From Micromonospora sp. NBC_01699 (GTDB lineage Bacteria; Actinomycetota; Actinomycetes; Mycobacteriales; Micromonosporaceae): DNA of 64,000 nt. The stretch covers positions 6,076,001 through 6,140,000 of the forward strand of contig NZ_CP109199.1 of assembly GCF_036250065.1 (NCBI RefSeq), in the 5' to 3' direction. The position numbers and the translations under genes were made by a program. Below are positions 7,622 through 17,671 of the stretch, piece after piece. Each line of letters starts with the position of its first letter. Position 1 is the stretch's first letter. Below the pieces are notes generated by a model that did no database searches, had not been told where the DNA came from, and saw only the letters and a list, made by a program, of their open reading frames with translations.

Positions 7622-8653
7622 GTGACCATCGAGCAATCCGGAACGCCGACTGCCGTGCCGCAGCCGGCCGGCAACGTTGCCACCGCTTCGGGCCCTCGGA
7701 CCACCGGACCCGCCGCGCCCGAGGGGCGCCGACTACTCCGCGTCGAGGCGCGCAACGCCGCGACGCCGATCGAGCGGAAGCCGCCGTGGATCAAGGTCAA
7801 GGCGAAGATGGGTCCGGAATACACCCAGCTACGCGGCCTGGTCTCCCGCGAAGGGCTGCACACGGTCTGTCAGGAGGCCGGCTGCCCCAACATCTACGAG
7901 TGTTGGGAGGACCGCGAGGCCACCTTCCTCATCGGCGGTGACCAGTGCACCCGCCGCTGCGACTTCTGCCAGATCGACACCGGTAAGCCGGCCGAGTTCG
8001 ACGCCGACGAACCGCGCCGGGTCGGCGAGTCGGTGGCGGCGATGGGGTTGCGCTACGCGACGGTGACCGGGGTGGCCCGCGACGACCTGCCCGACGGCGG
8101 CGCCTGGCTCTACGCCGAGACGGTCCGCCAGATCCACGCCCTCCAGGGCGGCTGCGGCGTCGAGCTGCTGATCCCCGACTTCAACGGCGACCCACAGCAG
8201 CTGGCCGAGGTGTTCGGCTCCCGGCCGGAGGTGCTCGCGCACAACGTGGAGACGGTGCCGCGGATCTTCAAGCGGATCCGGCCCGGCTTCCGCTACGAAC
8301 GGTCGCTGGACGTCATCACCCAGGCCCGCGCCGCCGGGCTGGTGACCAAGTCGAACCTGATCCTCGGCCTGGGCGAGCAGCGCGAGGAGATCTCGCAGGC
8401 GCTGCGCGACCTGCACGCCGCCGGCTGCGAGCTGATCACCATCACGCAGTACCTGCGGCCGACCCCGCGTCACCACCCGGTGGAGCGGTGGGTGAAGCCG
8501 GAGGAGTTCGTCGAGCTGGCCGCCGAGGCCGAGCAGGTCGGTTTCGCCGGGGTGATGAGCGGGCCGCTGGTGCGCTCGTCGTACCGGGCGGGTCGGCTCT
8601 ACCAGCAGGCGCTCGACGCCCGCCAGGGCAACGTCGCCGCACTCGCCGGCTGA
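7622..8653 (+). CDS. lipA: Lipoyl synthase (radical SAM)
   Basis: Inserts two sulfur atoms into octanoyl-lysine domains made by LipB, completing lipoate synthesis in the cytoplasm. The protein has 343 aa. Residues Cys83, Cys88 and Cys94 ([12 protein letters not shown]) bind the auxiliary sulfur-donating cluster; Cys109, Cys113 and Cys116 (CTRRCDFC) form the radical SAM cluster. [13 protein letters not shown] near the C-terminus contains the conserved RSSY serine that ligates the auxiliary cluster. The N-terminal 45 residues are Pro/Thr-rich and unconserved. The GTG at 7622 is chosen because of the leaderless -10. An in-frame start 78 nt upstream would add a basic low-complexity extension with no support. 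Confidence 0.97.
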   Translation: MTIEQSGTPTAVPQPAGNVATASGPRTTGPAAPEGRRLLRVEARNAATPIERKPPWIKVKAKMGPEYTQLRGLVSREGLHTVCQEAGCPNIYECWEDREATFLIGGDQCTRRCDFCQIDTGKPAEFDADEPRRVGESVAAMGLRYATVTGVARDDLPDGGAWLYAETVRQIHALQGGCGVELLIPDFNGDPQQLAEVFGSRPEVLAHNVETVPRIFKRIRPGFRYERSLDVITQARAAGLVTKSNLILGLGEQREEISQALRDLHAAGCELITITQYLRPTPRHHPVERWVKPEEFVELAAEAEQVGFAGVMSGPLVRSSYRAGRLYQQALDARQGNVAALAG

Positions 8654-8969
8654 CCCCTTCCGTACACGCCGAACCGGGGTGTGCGCCCGCCGAACCTGGC
8701 GTGGCTCGCACCCCGGTTCCGTCGTTTCGGACGTGTCGCGCGACCGGGGCGGTAGGCATCACGCCCGGCTTGGGTAAACGGCAAACGGCGCGTTGTGCGG
8801 CTCATTGTCGTGAGAGGCGCAGGCCGCCCGAAACCCGTCACACGTGTTAGATTCCGGCCGTCCAGCCTCAACCCCTGCGGGGCCATGACGGCCGTGCGCC
8901 CATTGACGGGCATTGGTCGGTTTCGGCATCGGGGTTGCCGCCAACGCATCGAAGGTGATGAATAGCATC
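8654..8969. other. Intergenic region between lipA and the flavin oxidoreductase
   Basis: Gene-free stretch of 316 nt. It holds the lipA terminator-like hairpin (8671-8719) and a possible -10 hexamer TAGATT (8848-8853) preceded by GTGT, which may serve the downstream gene. No other structured signal or credible open frame was seen. Confidence 0.5.
8671..8719 (+). terminator. Terminator-like hairpin after lipA
   Basis: GAACCGGGGTG (8671-8681) pairs perfectly with 8709-8719 across a 27-nt loop, 17 nt after the lipA stop. The long loop lowers confidence, but the position is right. Confidence 0.5.
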
Positions 8970-10478
8970 ATGGCGACCACGCCCCACACCGTGATCATCG
9001 GAGCCGGCCCGGCCGGGCTGACCGCGGCGTACGCGCTGACCAAGCGGAACGCCTCGGTGCAGGTCTTCGAGGCAGACGACGTGGTCGGGGGGATCAGCCG
9101 TACGGTGGAGCGCGACGGCTGGCGTTTCGACATCGGCGGGCACCGGTTCTTCACCAAGGTCTCGTCGGTCGAGGCACTGTGGCACGAGATCCTGCCGGAC
9201 TCCGACTTCCTGCTCCGGCCCCGGATGAGCCGGATCTACTACGACGGGAAACTGTTCGACTACCCGCTCAAGGCCGGCAACGCGCTGCGCAACCTGGGCG
9301 TGTTCGAGGCGGTCCTGTGCGTCGGCTCGTACGCGTGGGCGCGGATCAGCCCGCCGAAGGACCAGAGCCACTTCGAGGGCTGGACCTCGGCCCGGTTCGG
9401 CAAGCGGCTCTACACCAAGTTCTTCAAGACGTACACCGAGAAGCTGTGGGGCATGCCCGCCACCGAACTCCAGGCGGCCTGGGCGGCGCAGCGGATCAAG
9501 AACCTCTCGCTGTCCAGTGCGGTGGTCAACGCCCTGATGCCGAAGCGGAACCAGAAGGACATCACCAGCCTGATCGAGGAGTTCCAGTACCCGAAGTTCG
9601 GCCCCGGCATGATGTGGGAGCGGGCGACGGAGCACGTCACCAAGGCCGGTGGCACGGTCACCATGCGGTCGTGGGCGACCGCCGTACACCGGGCCGAGGA
9701 CGGTGGCGCGGTCGCGGTGACCGTGACCGACGCCGACGGGGCGCACCGGCACGACGCGGACCACGTCGTCTCGACCATGCCGCTGTCCCAACTGGTGCAG
9801 ATCATGGACCCGCCGGCCCCGCCGGAGGTGCTGGCCGCGGCCGACGCGCTGCGTTACCGCGACTTCCTCACCATCGCCCTGGTGGTGCCGGCCGAGGCCG
9901 GGTTCCCGGACAACTGGATCTACGTGCACACCCCCGGCGTACGGGTCGGCCGGATCCAGAACTTCGGCTCGTGGTCGCCGTACCTGGTCCGGGACGGGTT
10001 CACCTGTCTGGGTCTGGAGTATTTCGTCAACGAGGGCGACGACCTGTGGGAGATGGCCGACGACGACCTGATCAAGCTCGGCACCGAGGAGTTGGAGCGG
10101 CTGCGGCTGGTCACGCCGGGCGCGGTCAGCATCGGGTACGTGGTCCGGATGCCGAAGGCGTACCCGGTCTACGACGAGGGCTACGAGGACGCGATCGGGA
10201 CCATCCGGGGCTGGTTGGCCGAGGCGGTGCCGAACGTGTACCCGGTCGGGCGCAACGGCATGCACCGGTACAACAACCAGGACCACTCGATGCTCACCGC
10301 GATGCTGACCGCGGAGAACATCCTCGACGGCACCACCCACGACGTGTGGCAGGTCAACGTCGAGGAGGAATACCACGAGGAGAAGGACTCGGGCTCCGGC
10401 AACCACGGGACCGGCCGCTCCGCGCCGGTGCTGCCGAAGCAGCCGAAGGGTTCGCGTACCACCGAACCGACCCGGTAG
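8970..10478 (+). CDS. FAD-dependent oxidoreductase, UDP-galactopyranose mutase-like
   Basis: Flavoprotein of the amine oxidase / UDP-galactopyranose mutase superfamily, 502 aa. The N-terminal Rossmann motif IIGAGPAGLTAAYAL is followed by the flavin-contact segment EADDVVGGISRTV and by DIGGHRFFTK, where mutase-like enzymes have a His near the flavin. The middle contains YPKFGPGMMWE and the C-terminal part GRNGMHRYNNQDHSMLTAM, which completes the FAD site. Related actinobacterial proteins are annotated only as NAD(P)/FAD-dependent oxidoreductases; a role in surface polysaccharide sugar or lipid modification is plausible but unproven. ATG at 8970 chosen with AGGTGA 11 nt upstream; an in-frame ATG at 8958 is the alternative. 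It stands alone between lipA and the DUF4191 gene. Confidence 0.85.
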   Translation: MATTPHTVIIGAGPAGLTAAYALTKRNASVQVFEADDVVGGISRTVERDGWRFDIGGHRFFTKVSSVEALWHEILPDSDFLLRPRMSRIYYDGKLFDYPLKAGNALRNLGVFEAVLCVGSYAWARISPPKDQSHFEGWTSARFGKRLYTKFFKTYTEKLWGMPATELQAAWAAQRIKNLSLSSAVVNALMPKRNQKDITSLIEEFQYPKFGPGMMWERATEHVTKAGGTVTMRSWATAVHRAEDGGAVAVTVTDADGAHRHDADHVVSTMPLSQLVQIMDPPAPPEVLAAADALRYRDFLTIALVVPAEAGFPDNWIYVHTPGVRVGRIQNFGSWSPYLVRDGFTCLGLEYFVNEGDDLWEMADDDLIKLGTEELERLRLVTPGAVSIGYVVRMPKAYPVYDEGYEDAIGTIRGWLAEAVPNVYPVGRNGMHRYNNQDHSMLTAMLTAENILDGTTHDVWQVNVEEEYHEEKDSGSGNHGTGRSAPVLPKQPKGSRTTEPTR

Positions 10479-10536
10479 CCGTCGCCGAGTCGGCCCGGTA
10501 GGCGCCTCCCAGTCGACCCGGTAGCGGCCGGCAGCC
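10468..10536. repeat. 23-bp tandem repeat spanning the stop codon
   Basis: CGACCCGGTAG at 10468, CGGCCCGGTAG at 10491 and CGACCCGGTAG at 10514 are spaced exactly 23 bp. The first copy contains the oxidoreductase stop codon TAG, so the end of the gene has been duplicated into the intergenic region. Confidence 0.8.
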
Positions 10537-10588
10537 GGGCGAGGGCGGGCACCGGTGGCCGCGGGTGAACGGGATCCGCGCCGCCCAC

Positions 10589-10594
10589 TACACT
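10589..10594 (+). promoter_or_regulatory. Leaderless -10 element of the DUF4191 gene
   Basis: TACACT ends 7 nt before the ATG at 10602, and no ribosome site is present. Confidence 0.55.
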
Positions 10595-10601
10595 TTCACG
10601 C

Positions 10602-11291
10602 ATGGCAAAACCCCAGGAGAAGGTGTCGTTCGGCCAGCGGCTGAAGCAGATCGGCATGGTGTTCTCGTTCACCGCCAAACAGGACAAGTGGTTCGTCCCG
10701 TTGGCGGCCGGCGCCGTACTGATCCCGCTCGCGTTGACCGTGGTCGCGGTGTTGGCCTGGGGTTGGCTCTGGCTGCCGATCGGCATCCTGCTGACGGTGC
10801 TCGCCGTGCTGATCGTGCTGAACCTGCGCTCCAACCGGGCGATGATGAACGCCGCCGAGGGGCAGCCGGGCGCCGCGCCGCAGATCCTGGAGAGCATGCG
10901 GGGTGACTGGCGGGTGACCCCGGCGGTCAGCTCGACCACCCAGATGGACATGGTGCACCTGGTGCTCTGCCGGGCCGGTGTGGTCCTGCTCGCCGAGGGC
11001 AACCCGCAGCGGGTGCGCGGCCTGCTCGGGCAGGAGAAGCGGCGGCTGGCGAAGGTGATCGGCAACGCCCCGCTCTACGACTACACCCTCGGTCAGGGTG
11101 AGGGTGAGCTGCCGATCCGCAAGCTGCGGATGACGCTGATGCGGCTGCCGCGCAATCTGAGCGGCAAGGACGTGAACGCGCTCGACCGGCGTCTCAAGGC
11201 GCTCACCGCCCGGCCGCAGATGCCCAAGGGCGCGATCCCGAAGAACATGCGCCCGGCGAAGGGCGCGTTCCGCCAGACCCGGGGCCGCTGA
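10602..11291 (+). CDS. DUF4191 domain membrane protein
   Basis: Conserved actinobacterial membrane protein of 229 aa that regularly sits just downstream of lipA. A basic cytoplasmic N-terminus (about residues 1-30, with FSFTAKQDKWF) precedes two close transmembrane helices at about 33-72, giving a hairpin. The rest is a cytoplasmic domain with HLVLCRAGVVLLAEG, repeated basic segments and a strongly basic tail (KGAIPKNMRPAKGAFRQTRGR). The function of the family is unknown; the position among lipA and glnA is syntenic rather than informative. Start fixed by a leaderless -10. Confidence 0.92.
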   Translation: MAKPQEKVSFGQRLKQIGMVFSFTAKQDKWFVPLAAGAVLIPLALTVVAVLAWGWLWLPIGILLTVLAVLIVLNLRSNRAMMNAAEGQPGAAPQILESMRGDWRVTPAVSSTTQMDMVHLVLCRAGVVLLAEGNPQRVRGLLGQEKRRLAKVIGNAPLYDYTLGQGEGELPIRKLRMTLMRLPRNLSGKDVNALDRRLKALTARPQMPKGAIPKNMRPAKGAFRQTRGR

Positions 11292-11304
11292 CCCCGGACG
11301 GGGC

Positions 11305-11357
11305 GCGTTCAGGGCCGGGACGGGGGCGTTCAGGGCCGGGACGGGCGCGGTCAGGGG
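11305..11357. repeat. 21-bp tandem repeat in a convergent intergenic region
   Basis: GCGTTCAGGGCCGGGACGGG at 11305 and 11326 and a diverged third copy at 11347 (GCGGTCAGGGGCGG), period 21. The third copy overlaps the last codons and stop of the GlxA-type regulator on the minus strand. The repeat lies between the DUF4191 stop and that gene. Confidence 0.75.
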
Positions 11358-12256
11358 CGGGCGCGCAGGCGGCGCAGCATCCGGGCGTCGGCGAACCCGA
11401 CCGTACGGGCGGCCGACTCGACCGTCGCGCCGTGCCCGATCAGGTGCTCGGCCCGCTCCAGCCGGAGCAGTTGCTGGTAGCGCAGCGGGGTCAACCCGGT
11501 CGCCCGGACGAAGATCCGGGTCAGGGTCCGTTCGCTGACCCCGGCGGCTGCCGCCAGCTCCGCCAGCGGCAGCGTGTCGCCGTACCGGGCGTCGATCCGG
11601 TCCTGGGCCCGGTGGACCGCGTCACGGAGGTGGGCCCGGTGCCGCAGCATCGCGCTGGCCTGCTGCTCGTGGCCGTTGCGGCGGGCGTAGACCACCATCG
11701 ACCGGGCGACCCGCCCGGCGGCGCCGGGGCCGTGGCTGGTGGCGACCAGGTGCAACGCCAGGTCGATGCCGCTGGCGATGCCGGCCGAGGTGACCACCCG
11801 GCCGTCGACCACGTACAGCACGTCGCGGACCACGGTCGCCCTCGGGTAGCGCCGGGCGAGTTCGTCCTGCACCTCGTGGTGGGTGGTGCAGCGTCGCCCG
11901 TCGAGCAGCCCGGCCCGGCCGAGGGCGTCCGCACCCGCGCAGACGCTGGCCACCGTGCCACCGGCCGCGTGGTGATCGGCCAACCAGCGCAGCGTGCCGG
12001 CGGTGAGCCGCCCGTTGCGGTCGAGCGTCGGGGCCTGCCATCCGGGTACGACGATCAGGTCCTCCGGTCCGAGTGACGGCCGCTCGACGCCGACCCGTAC
12101 CGGCAGACCCTGCGCGGTCGGGATGTCCTCCTGCTCGCCGAGGTAGTCGAGCCGGTAGTCGTGCCCGAGGTTCGCCGCGGTGGCGAAGACCTGGGCGGGC
12201 CCGGCCAGGTCCAGCAGTTGGACCTGGGGTACGAGCAGGAAGACGACCCGGGACAC
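11351..12256 (-). CDS. GlxA-family transcriptional regulator (DJ-1/PfpI plus AraC HTH)
   Basis: One-component regulator of 301 aa. The N-terminal DJ-1/PfpI-like domain (about residues 1-180) opens with VVFLLVPQVQLLDLAGPAQV and has the elbow ASVCAGADALGRAGLL with a Cys at the usual nucleophile position. In this family the domain senses small molecules rather than acting as an enzyme. The C-terminal AraC-type HTH pair (about 205-301) contains LPLAELAAAAGVSERTLTRIF and ATGLTPLRYQQLLRLERAEHL. It starts 7 nt after the isochorismatase stop, so the two form an operon and the regulator probably controls or responds to that enzyme's substrate. Confidence 0.9.
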   Translation of the reverse strand: MSRVVFLLVPQVQLLDLAGPAQVFATAANLGHDYRLDYLGEQEDIPTAQGLPVRVGVERPSLGPEDLIVVPGWQAPTLDRNGRLTAGTLRWLADHHAAGGTVASVCAGADALGRAGLLDGRRCTTHHEVQDELARRYPRATVVRDVLYVVDGRVVTSAGIASGIDLALHLVATSHGPGAAGRVARSMVVYARRNGHEQQASAMLRHRAHLRDAVHRAQDRIDARYGDTLPLAELAAAAGVSERTLTRIFVRATGLTPLRYQQLLRLERAEHLIGHGATVESAARTVGFADARMLRRLRARP

Positions 12257-12263
12257 GATCCGG

Positions 12264-12869
12264 TCAGCCGATCGGGCCGACGGGAACCGGGCCGGTCAGT
12301 TCGGCCACGGTACGGATGGTGGCGAACCGCCCGGCGAGCGCGTACTCGGTGCGGGCCAGGATGTCGGCGGTGCCGAGCGTACGCGGATCGGCCAGGATCT
12401 CGTCCACCGACAACCCGGCGGCGGCGTCGCGGTGCGGAATCGGGAAGGTGGCGGTGGCGTCGGTCACGAAGGTGACGTCGAAGCCGAGGTCGGCGGCGAG
12501 CCGGGCGGTGGTCTCGCAGCACTGTTCGGTCTGGATGCCGCAGACGACGAGTTCCCGGATGCCCTCGGCGGTGAGGAGTTGGTGCAGGTTGGTGGTGGTG
12601 AAGGCGTTGCGGGAGGTCTTCGTCAGCACCGGCTCGTCGGGCAGCGCGACCAGCGGTTCGATCAGCCGTACGTGACCGCTGGCCGGGTCGAAGACGTTGC
12701 CGGTGCCGGGGTCGCTGTGCAGCACCCAGACAACCCGCTCACCGTCGGTACGGGCGGCGTCGACCAGCCGGGACACCCGGTCGACGAGGTCGGGGTTGGA
12801 ACCGACCCGCCAGATCGGCAACTGCCGGAACGACTCCTGGACGTCGATGACAAGTAGTGCTCTGCTCAT
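12264..12869 (-). CDS. Isochorismatase-family cysteine hydrolase
   Basis: Cytosolic hydrolase of 201 aa acting on amides or vinyl ethers (isochorismatase, nicotinamidase and related). The triad is visible: Asp9 in LLVIDVQESF, a Lys in VLTKTSRNAF, and Cys in GIQTEQCCETTARLAADLG near residue 120. The cis-peptide segment VCGIQTEQ is typical. It is first gene of a two-gene operon with the GlxA-type regulator. ATG start with AGGA 7 nt upstream. A frame extending far upstream through the RDD gene and into glnA is antisense noise. Substrate cannot be assigned. Confidence 0.9.
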   Translation of the reverse strand: MSRALLVIDVQESFRQLPIWRVGSNPDLVDRVSRLVDAARTDGERVVWVLHSDPGTGNVFDPASGHVRLIEPLVALPDEPVLTKTSRNAFTTTNLHQLLTAEGIRELVVCGIQTEQCCETTARLAADLGFDVTFVTDATATFPIPHRDAAAGLSVDEILADPRTLGTADILARTEYALAGRFATIRTVAELTGPVPVGPIG

Positions 12870-12937
12870 GTCTCGATCCTGACCTTCGACGGTCATCGCC
12901 AGAAGACACAATCTTGTCCCGTTGCGGACGGATCCGG

Positions 12938-13003
12938 TCAACCGCCTGCGGCGGGGCGGGCGCTGTCGGCTCAACCGCCTGCGGTGGGGCGGGCGGAATC
13001 GGC
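12938..13003. repeat. 33-bp tandem duplication of the RDD gene 3' end
   Basis: TCAACCGCCTGCGG begins at 12938 and again at 12971, period 33, and both are followed by a similar GGGGCGGGCG block. On the minus strand the 12971 copy encodes the last residues and stop of the RDD protein (RPTAGG-stop). The 12938 copy repeats them, including a stop, downstream of the gene. Confidence 0.8.
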
Positions 13004-13372
13004 CGACACGATGACCGAGCCGACCGCCCGGTCGTGCCAGCCGCGCCGCTTCTCGTTCATGATCAGCACCGGGATCACCAGCGCCACCAGGACGCCGCGC
13101 AGCAGCCCCCGGATCACCCCGATCCGGCCGCCGTCGGCGTACGCGACGCAGCGCAGGCGGGTGACGAACATGCCCGGCGTCTGCGCGAACAGGCCGACGA
13201 AGAAGCCGTACACGCCGATCAGCACCAGGACCGGTGGCCAGCCGTCGCGTACCGGGTCGCCGAAGAAGTTGGCCACCAGCAGGCAGAGCACCCAGTCGAT
13301 GACCAACGCACCGAACCGCCGGGCCAGGCTCGGCGGCACGAAGGCCGGGTCCGTCGCCGGGCTGGTCGCCAT
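12971..13372 (-). CDS. RDD-family membrane protein
   Basis: Small integral membrane protein (133 aa) with an RDD domain. The first helix region begins SLARRFGALVIDWVLCLLVANFF with the conserved Arg and Asp pair. A second helix (VLVLIGVYGFFVGLFAQTPG) is followed by the family motif TPGMFVTRLRCV, and a third helix is VIRGLLRGVLVALVIPVLIM. The C-terminal HDRAVGSVIV is the usual RDD ending and is followed by the duplicated tail. RDD proteins next to glnA are common in actinobacteria; function is unknown, though some related proteins have been linked to ion exchange. ATG at 13372 chosen because CAGGATGG precedes it; a GTG seven codons upstream has no ribosome site. Confidence 0.9.
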   Translation of the reverse strand: MATSPATDPAFVPPSLARRFGALVIDWVLCLLVANFFGDPVRDGWPPVLVLIGVYGFFVGLFAQTPGMFVTRLRCVAYADGGRIGVIRGLLRGVLVALVIPVLIMNEKRRGWHDRAVGSVIVSADSARPTAGG

Positions 13373-13575
13373 GCTTCCATCCTGAATCGCCACGGAGAGT
13401 CAGGGTATCGGGAACCGTCCGGCGGCCCGGCACCGGCCGGCTCCCGCAACGGTGTCGACCGGTTTCGGCCCGCGACACGGAGTCCGGGCACTGCCGCCCA
13501 CGCCCGTCGAGGGGTATCGTCCGAGCGGGGGACCCGACCACGGCCATCCAGTGGGGATCACGCTCCGCAAATGAC

Positions 13576-13613
13576 GTAACACGGCAGAAACATAAGAGAC
13601 ATGCTCGGGCAAC
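13576..13613 (+). promoter_or_regulatory. Tandem GlnR binding sites upstream of glnA
   Basis: GTAAC-6 nt-GAAAC (13576-13591) matches the actinobacterial GlnR half-site pair gTnAC-n6-GaAAC exactly. After 6 nt a weaker pair GACAT-6 nt-GCAAC (13598-13613) follows in the same helical register. The array ends 58 nt before the glnA start. Streptomyces glnA has the same a-b-a-b arrangement. It predicts nitrogen-dependent control of glnA. Confidence 0.75.
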
Positions 13614-13671
13614 CGCATGGTCATAGCGTCCCCACCAGCCTAGCCACCCCGTGGACGTGCCAGGAGGATGT

Positions 13672-15096
<1,425 letters not shown>

Positions 15097-15110
15097 ACCC
15101 GCAACACCTC

Positions 15111-15149
15111 GGCGAGCCGCCGACGCCCTCCGGGCGTCGGCGGCTCGCC
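15111..15149. terminator. glnA terminator
   Basis: Perfect 18-bp stem (15111-15128 with 15132-15149) and a 3-nt loop TCC, beginning 15 nt after the glnA stop. It lies between convergent genes and can serve both. Confidence 0.92.
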
Positions 15150-15243
15150 GCATTTCCCCCCAAGAGATCCCCGCTCACGTGTGGTGTGGGCTCCCCGCCC
15201 GCCCCCGATGTGGCACGGGCGGGGAGTGGCGCAGGGGCGGGGG

Positions 15244-17661
15244 TCAGTTCGGCGGGGGTGGGGTGGGCAGGGTTACGGCGTGGAAGGTGCGGGCGGGTAC
15301 GTCGGTCGCCTGTCGCGGGTCCGCGTCGGTGGCCCGCTGTCGGGCGGCACCGGACGCGGCGACCCTGGACGGAGTGGTGGAGGTGGCGGCGGGGAGGTCG
15401 CTGGCGACGTAGACGCGGCTGGCGTTGTTGATGTTGCGGAACACGATGATCCAGGTCTGGCCGTTGACGTTGGTCAACGGGGCGACGGTCGGATCGGTGG
15501 CGGCCGGGTCGGGGAAGTCGAACACCGGCGCCCACTCGCCGAACACGCCGGTTCCCTGCGCGGTCTCGAAACTGCGGTAGATCGTGTTGTCGGTGCCCCG
15601 GACCACGACCGCGGTACGGCCGAGCACCGGGTCGAGGATCGCGGCGGGTGCACCGGCCGCCGCCAGGGTGCCGACCTGGGTCCAGGCGGCCGGCCAGGTG
15701 CCACCGGTGGCGTCCTGGAGCTTGGTGGCGATGGTGCCGTCCCCCGCTCGGACGAAGACCCGGAGCCGGTAGCCGGGGTAGAGGACCACCGAAGGTGTAC
15801 CGGTGACACCGGAACCGCCGAGGCTGGTCCAGGCCGAAACGGCGCCGTCGGTGGCGTACCTGATCGTCTTGACCGCGCCGGTGGTGTCGACGCCGAAGAC
15901 CTGTACGCCGCCGTTGACGGCCGCCAGTACGGGCGTACCGACCAGGTTCTGGTCACCGAGGTTGCGCCAGTACGGCACCGTCCCGGTCTGCGCGTACGTC
16001 CAGAGTTTGCCGTCCACGTCGACGGCGAAGAGCACCGTCGTGCCGGTGGACAGGCGTGCCATCGCCGGTGCGGAGGCCATCGAGCCGCCCAGGTCGGAGA
16101 AGGACTTCCAGGTGGCGGCGTTGGCCGCGGTCTGGCTGCTCACCCAGACGTTGCTGCCGCTGTGCTGCGCGGCGAGCTGCACCCGGCCGTCGGTGAGCTG
16201 GGTCAGGGCGGGGCTGCCGGTGAGCGCCTCGTTGCCGGAGAGCACCGTCCACTGCACCGAGCCGAAGTTGTCCGGGTCGGTCTGGTGACCCGAGACGACC
16301 CGGCCGATGTTGTCCACGTAGGCGTACTCGACCATGCTGGCGGTGGCGCCGGCCGGCGGTGCGCCCTGGAGGACGGTGGTCGGGGCGTACTGAGCCACCG
16401 GCACCGAGGGGATCGGGTCGGCGAACCAGCCCTGTAGGTCGACGATCAGGTTGGCCGGCTTCTCGCTGGAGTTCCGGATCCGGATCTTGCCGTCGGTGCC
16501 GGGTTTCACGAACGACAGCGCGGACCGGGTGATGCCGGCGGCGCGGTTGGCGAACGAGTTCGGCGCCTCGACGTCGCCGACACCCCACATCTTGAGGAAG
16601 CCGCCCTCGCCGGTGCTGTTCGACTCGACGTCCACCGCCACCGCGGCGACCCCGCGCAGCGGCAGCCCGTTGGTGCCGGCCACCTGCACGTCGACGGTGG
16701 CGTTCGCGCCGACCTGGGTGAAGTTGCGGCTGTCGTACAGCCGGGTGTTGACCGGCCGGAACCCGGCGCCGGCGGTCGGGCTCGCCCCGAAGTACGCCTT
16801 CAGGTCGATGAACACGTCGACCGCACTGGTCCCCTTGTTGCTCAGGGTGACCCGCCCGTCGGCGGCGAGCTTGAACGCGACGCCGCTGTTGGTGGCCGCG
16901 CCGTCCTCGTAGTTCAGCAGGCCGACCCCGGTGGTGGTGCCGGCCGGGGCGGCGGCGAGCCAACCCGCGGTGGTGGCGCCGGCGACGGTGATGGTGCCGT
17001 AGACGGCCTGGGCGCCGGCCGGGATCACCGCGCCGGTGACGGTGAAGGTACGGCTCGACCCGGCCGCCATCTTCCCGGTCGTGGTGCCGATGGCGTTACG
17101 GGTGTCGAAGATCCGGGTCTGCGGGATCGGCACCAGCCCACCGCCGCTGGTGCCGGGGGTGCTGGTGAAGTAGCCCTGCACCTCGACCAGGATGCCGGTG
17201 TTGCCGGCGCTGTTGTAGACGGCGACCCTGCCGTTGGCCCCCACCTTCGTGATGGCGGTGTTGGAGATGTTCTGCCCAGCGGTGATGTTGATGTTCGAGG
17301 TGCCGGGCCGGGTGGTGCCGTCCGGGTAGAGGGTCAGGTAGGACGTGGCGGTCGGGGCGTGCGGTGCCACCCGGACCAGCACCGCGCTCACCCCGGAGGC
17401 GGGGATCGAGTTCACCCCCAGCACCGGGAACGTGGTGGTGCTGGCCGGTCCCCGTACACCGGTCACCCCGCCGATGCCGGTACGGGTGTCGAGCACCGCG
17501 CGGGGCGTGGGGAAGGCCACGTAGTCCCCACCCACCCCGGCGGCGTCGGCCAGCGCCGGGGTTGGTCGTGGTGTCAGCACCACGACCACCGCCGCCAGCA
17601 ACACCGCCAGTACGGCCAGCAGTCGCATCGGTCGTACCCGGACAAAGTCTGTTCTGGACAA
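15244..17661 (-). CDS. Secreted protein with three beta-domain repeats and a lectin-like propeller
   Basis: Exported protein of about 805 aa. A signal peptide lies in MRLLAVLAVLLAAVVVVL to ALADA. Three homologous domains of roughly 115-130 aa follow, each opening with AVLDTRTGIGG, RIFDTRNAIG or RLYDSRNFTQ and ending with an aromatic-Phe strand (VEVQGYF, IDLKAYF, VDLQGWF). This repeat is common on actinobacterial secreted proteins. The C-terminal 370 residues contain six or so blades (GSPALTQLTDGRVQLAA, GTPVLAAVNGGVQVFGVD and alike), consistent with a PLL/tectonin-like beta-propeller that binds sugars. TTG at 17661 is preferred since AGGGAGG lies 5 nt upstream. An ATG at 17679 would overlap the RHS stop by 8 nt. 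Translational linkage to the RHS gene suggests a joint surface function. No immunity-like features. Confidence 0.8.
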   Translation of the reverse strand: MSRTDFVRVRPMRLLAVLAVLLAAVVVVLTPRPTPALADAAGVGGDYVAFPTPRAVLDTRTGIGGVTGVRGPASTTTFPVLGVNSIPASGVSAVLVRVAPHAPTATSYLTLYPDGTTRPGTSNINITAGQNISNTAITKVGANGRVAVYNSAGNTGILVEVQGYFTSTPGTSGGGLVPIPQTRIFDTRNAIGTTTGKMAAGSSRTFTVTGAVIPAGAQAVYGTITVAGATTAGWLAAAPAGTTTGVGLLNYEDGAATNSGVAFKLAADGRVTLSNKGTSAVDVFIDLKAYFGASPTAGAGFRPVNTRLYDSRNFTQVGANATVDVQVAGTNGLPLRGVAAVAVDVESNSTGEGGFLKMWGVGDVEAPNSFANRAAGITRSALSFVKPGTDGKIRIRNSSEKPANLIVDLQGWFADPIPSVPVAQYAPTTVLQGAPPAGATASMVEYAYVDNIGRVVSGHQTDPDNFGSVQWTVLSGNEALTGSPALTQLTDGRVQLAAQHSGSNVWVSSQTAANAATWKSFSDLGGSMASAPAMARLSTGTTVLFAVDVDGKLWTYAQTGTVPYWRNLGDQNLVGTPVLAAVNGGVQVFGVDTTGAVKTIRYATDGAVSAWTSLGGSGVTGTPSVVLYPGYRLRVFVRAGDGTIATKLQDATGGTWPAAWTQVGTLAAAGAPAAILDPVLGRTAVVVRGTDNTIYRSFETAQGTGVFGEWAPVFDFPDPAATDPTVAPLTNVNGQTWIIVFRNINNASRVYVASDLPAATSTTPSRVAASGAARQRATDADPRQATDVPARTFHAVTLPTPPPPN

Positions 17662-17671
17662 GTCAACCTCC

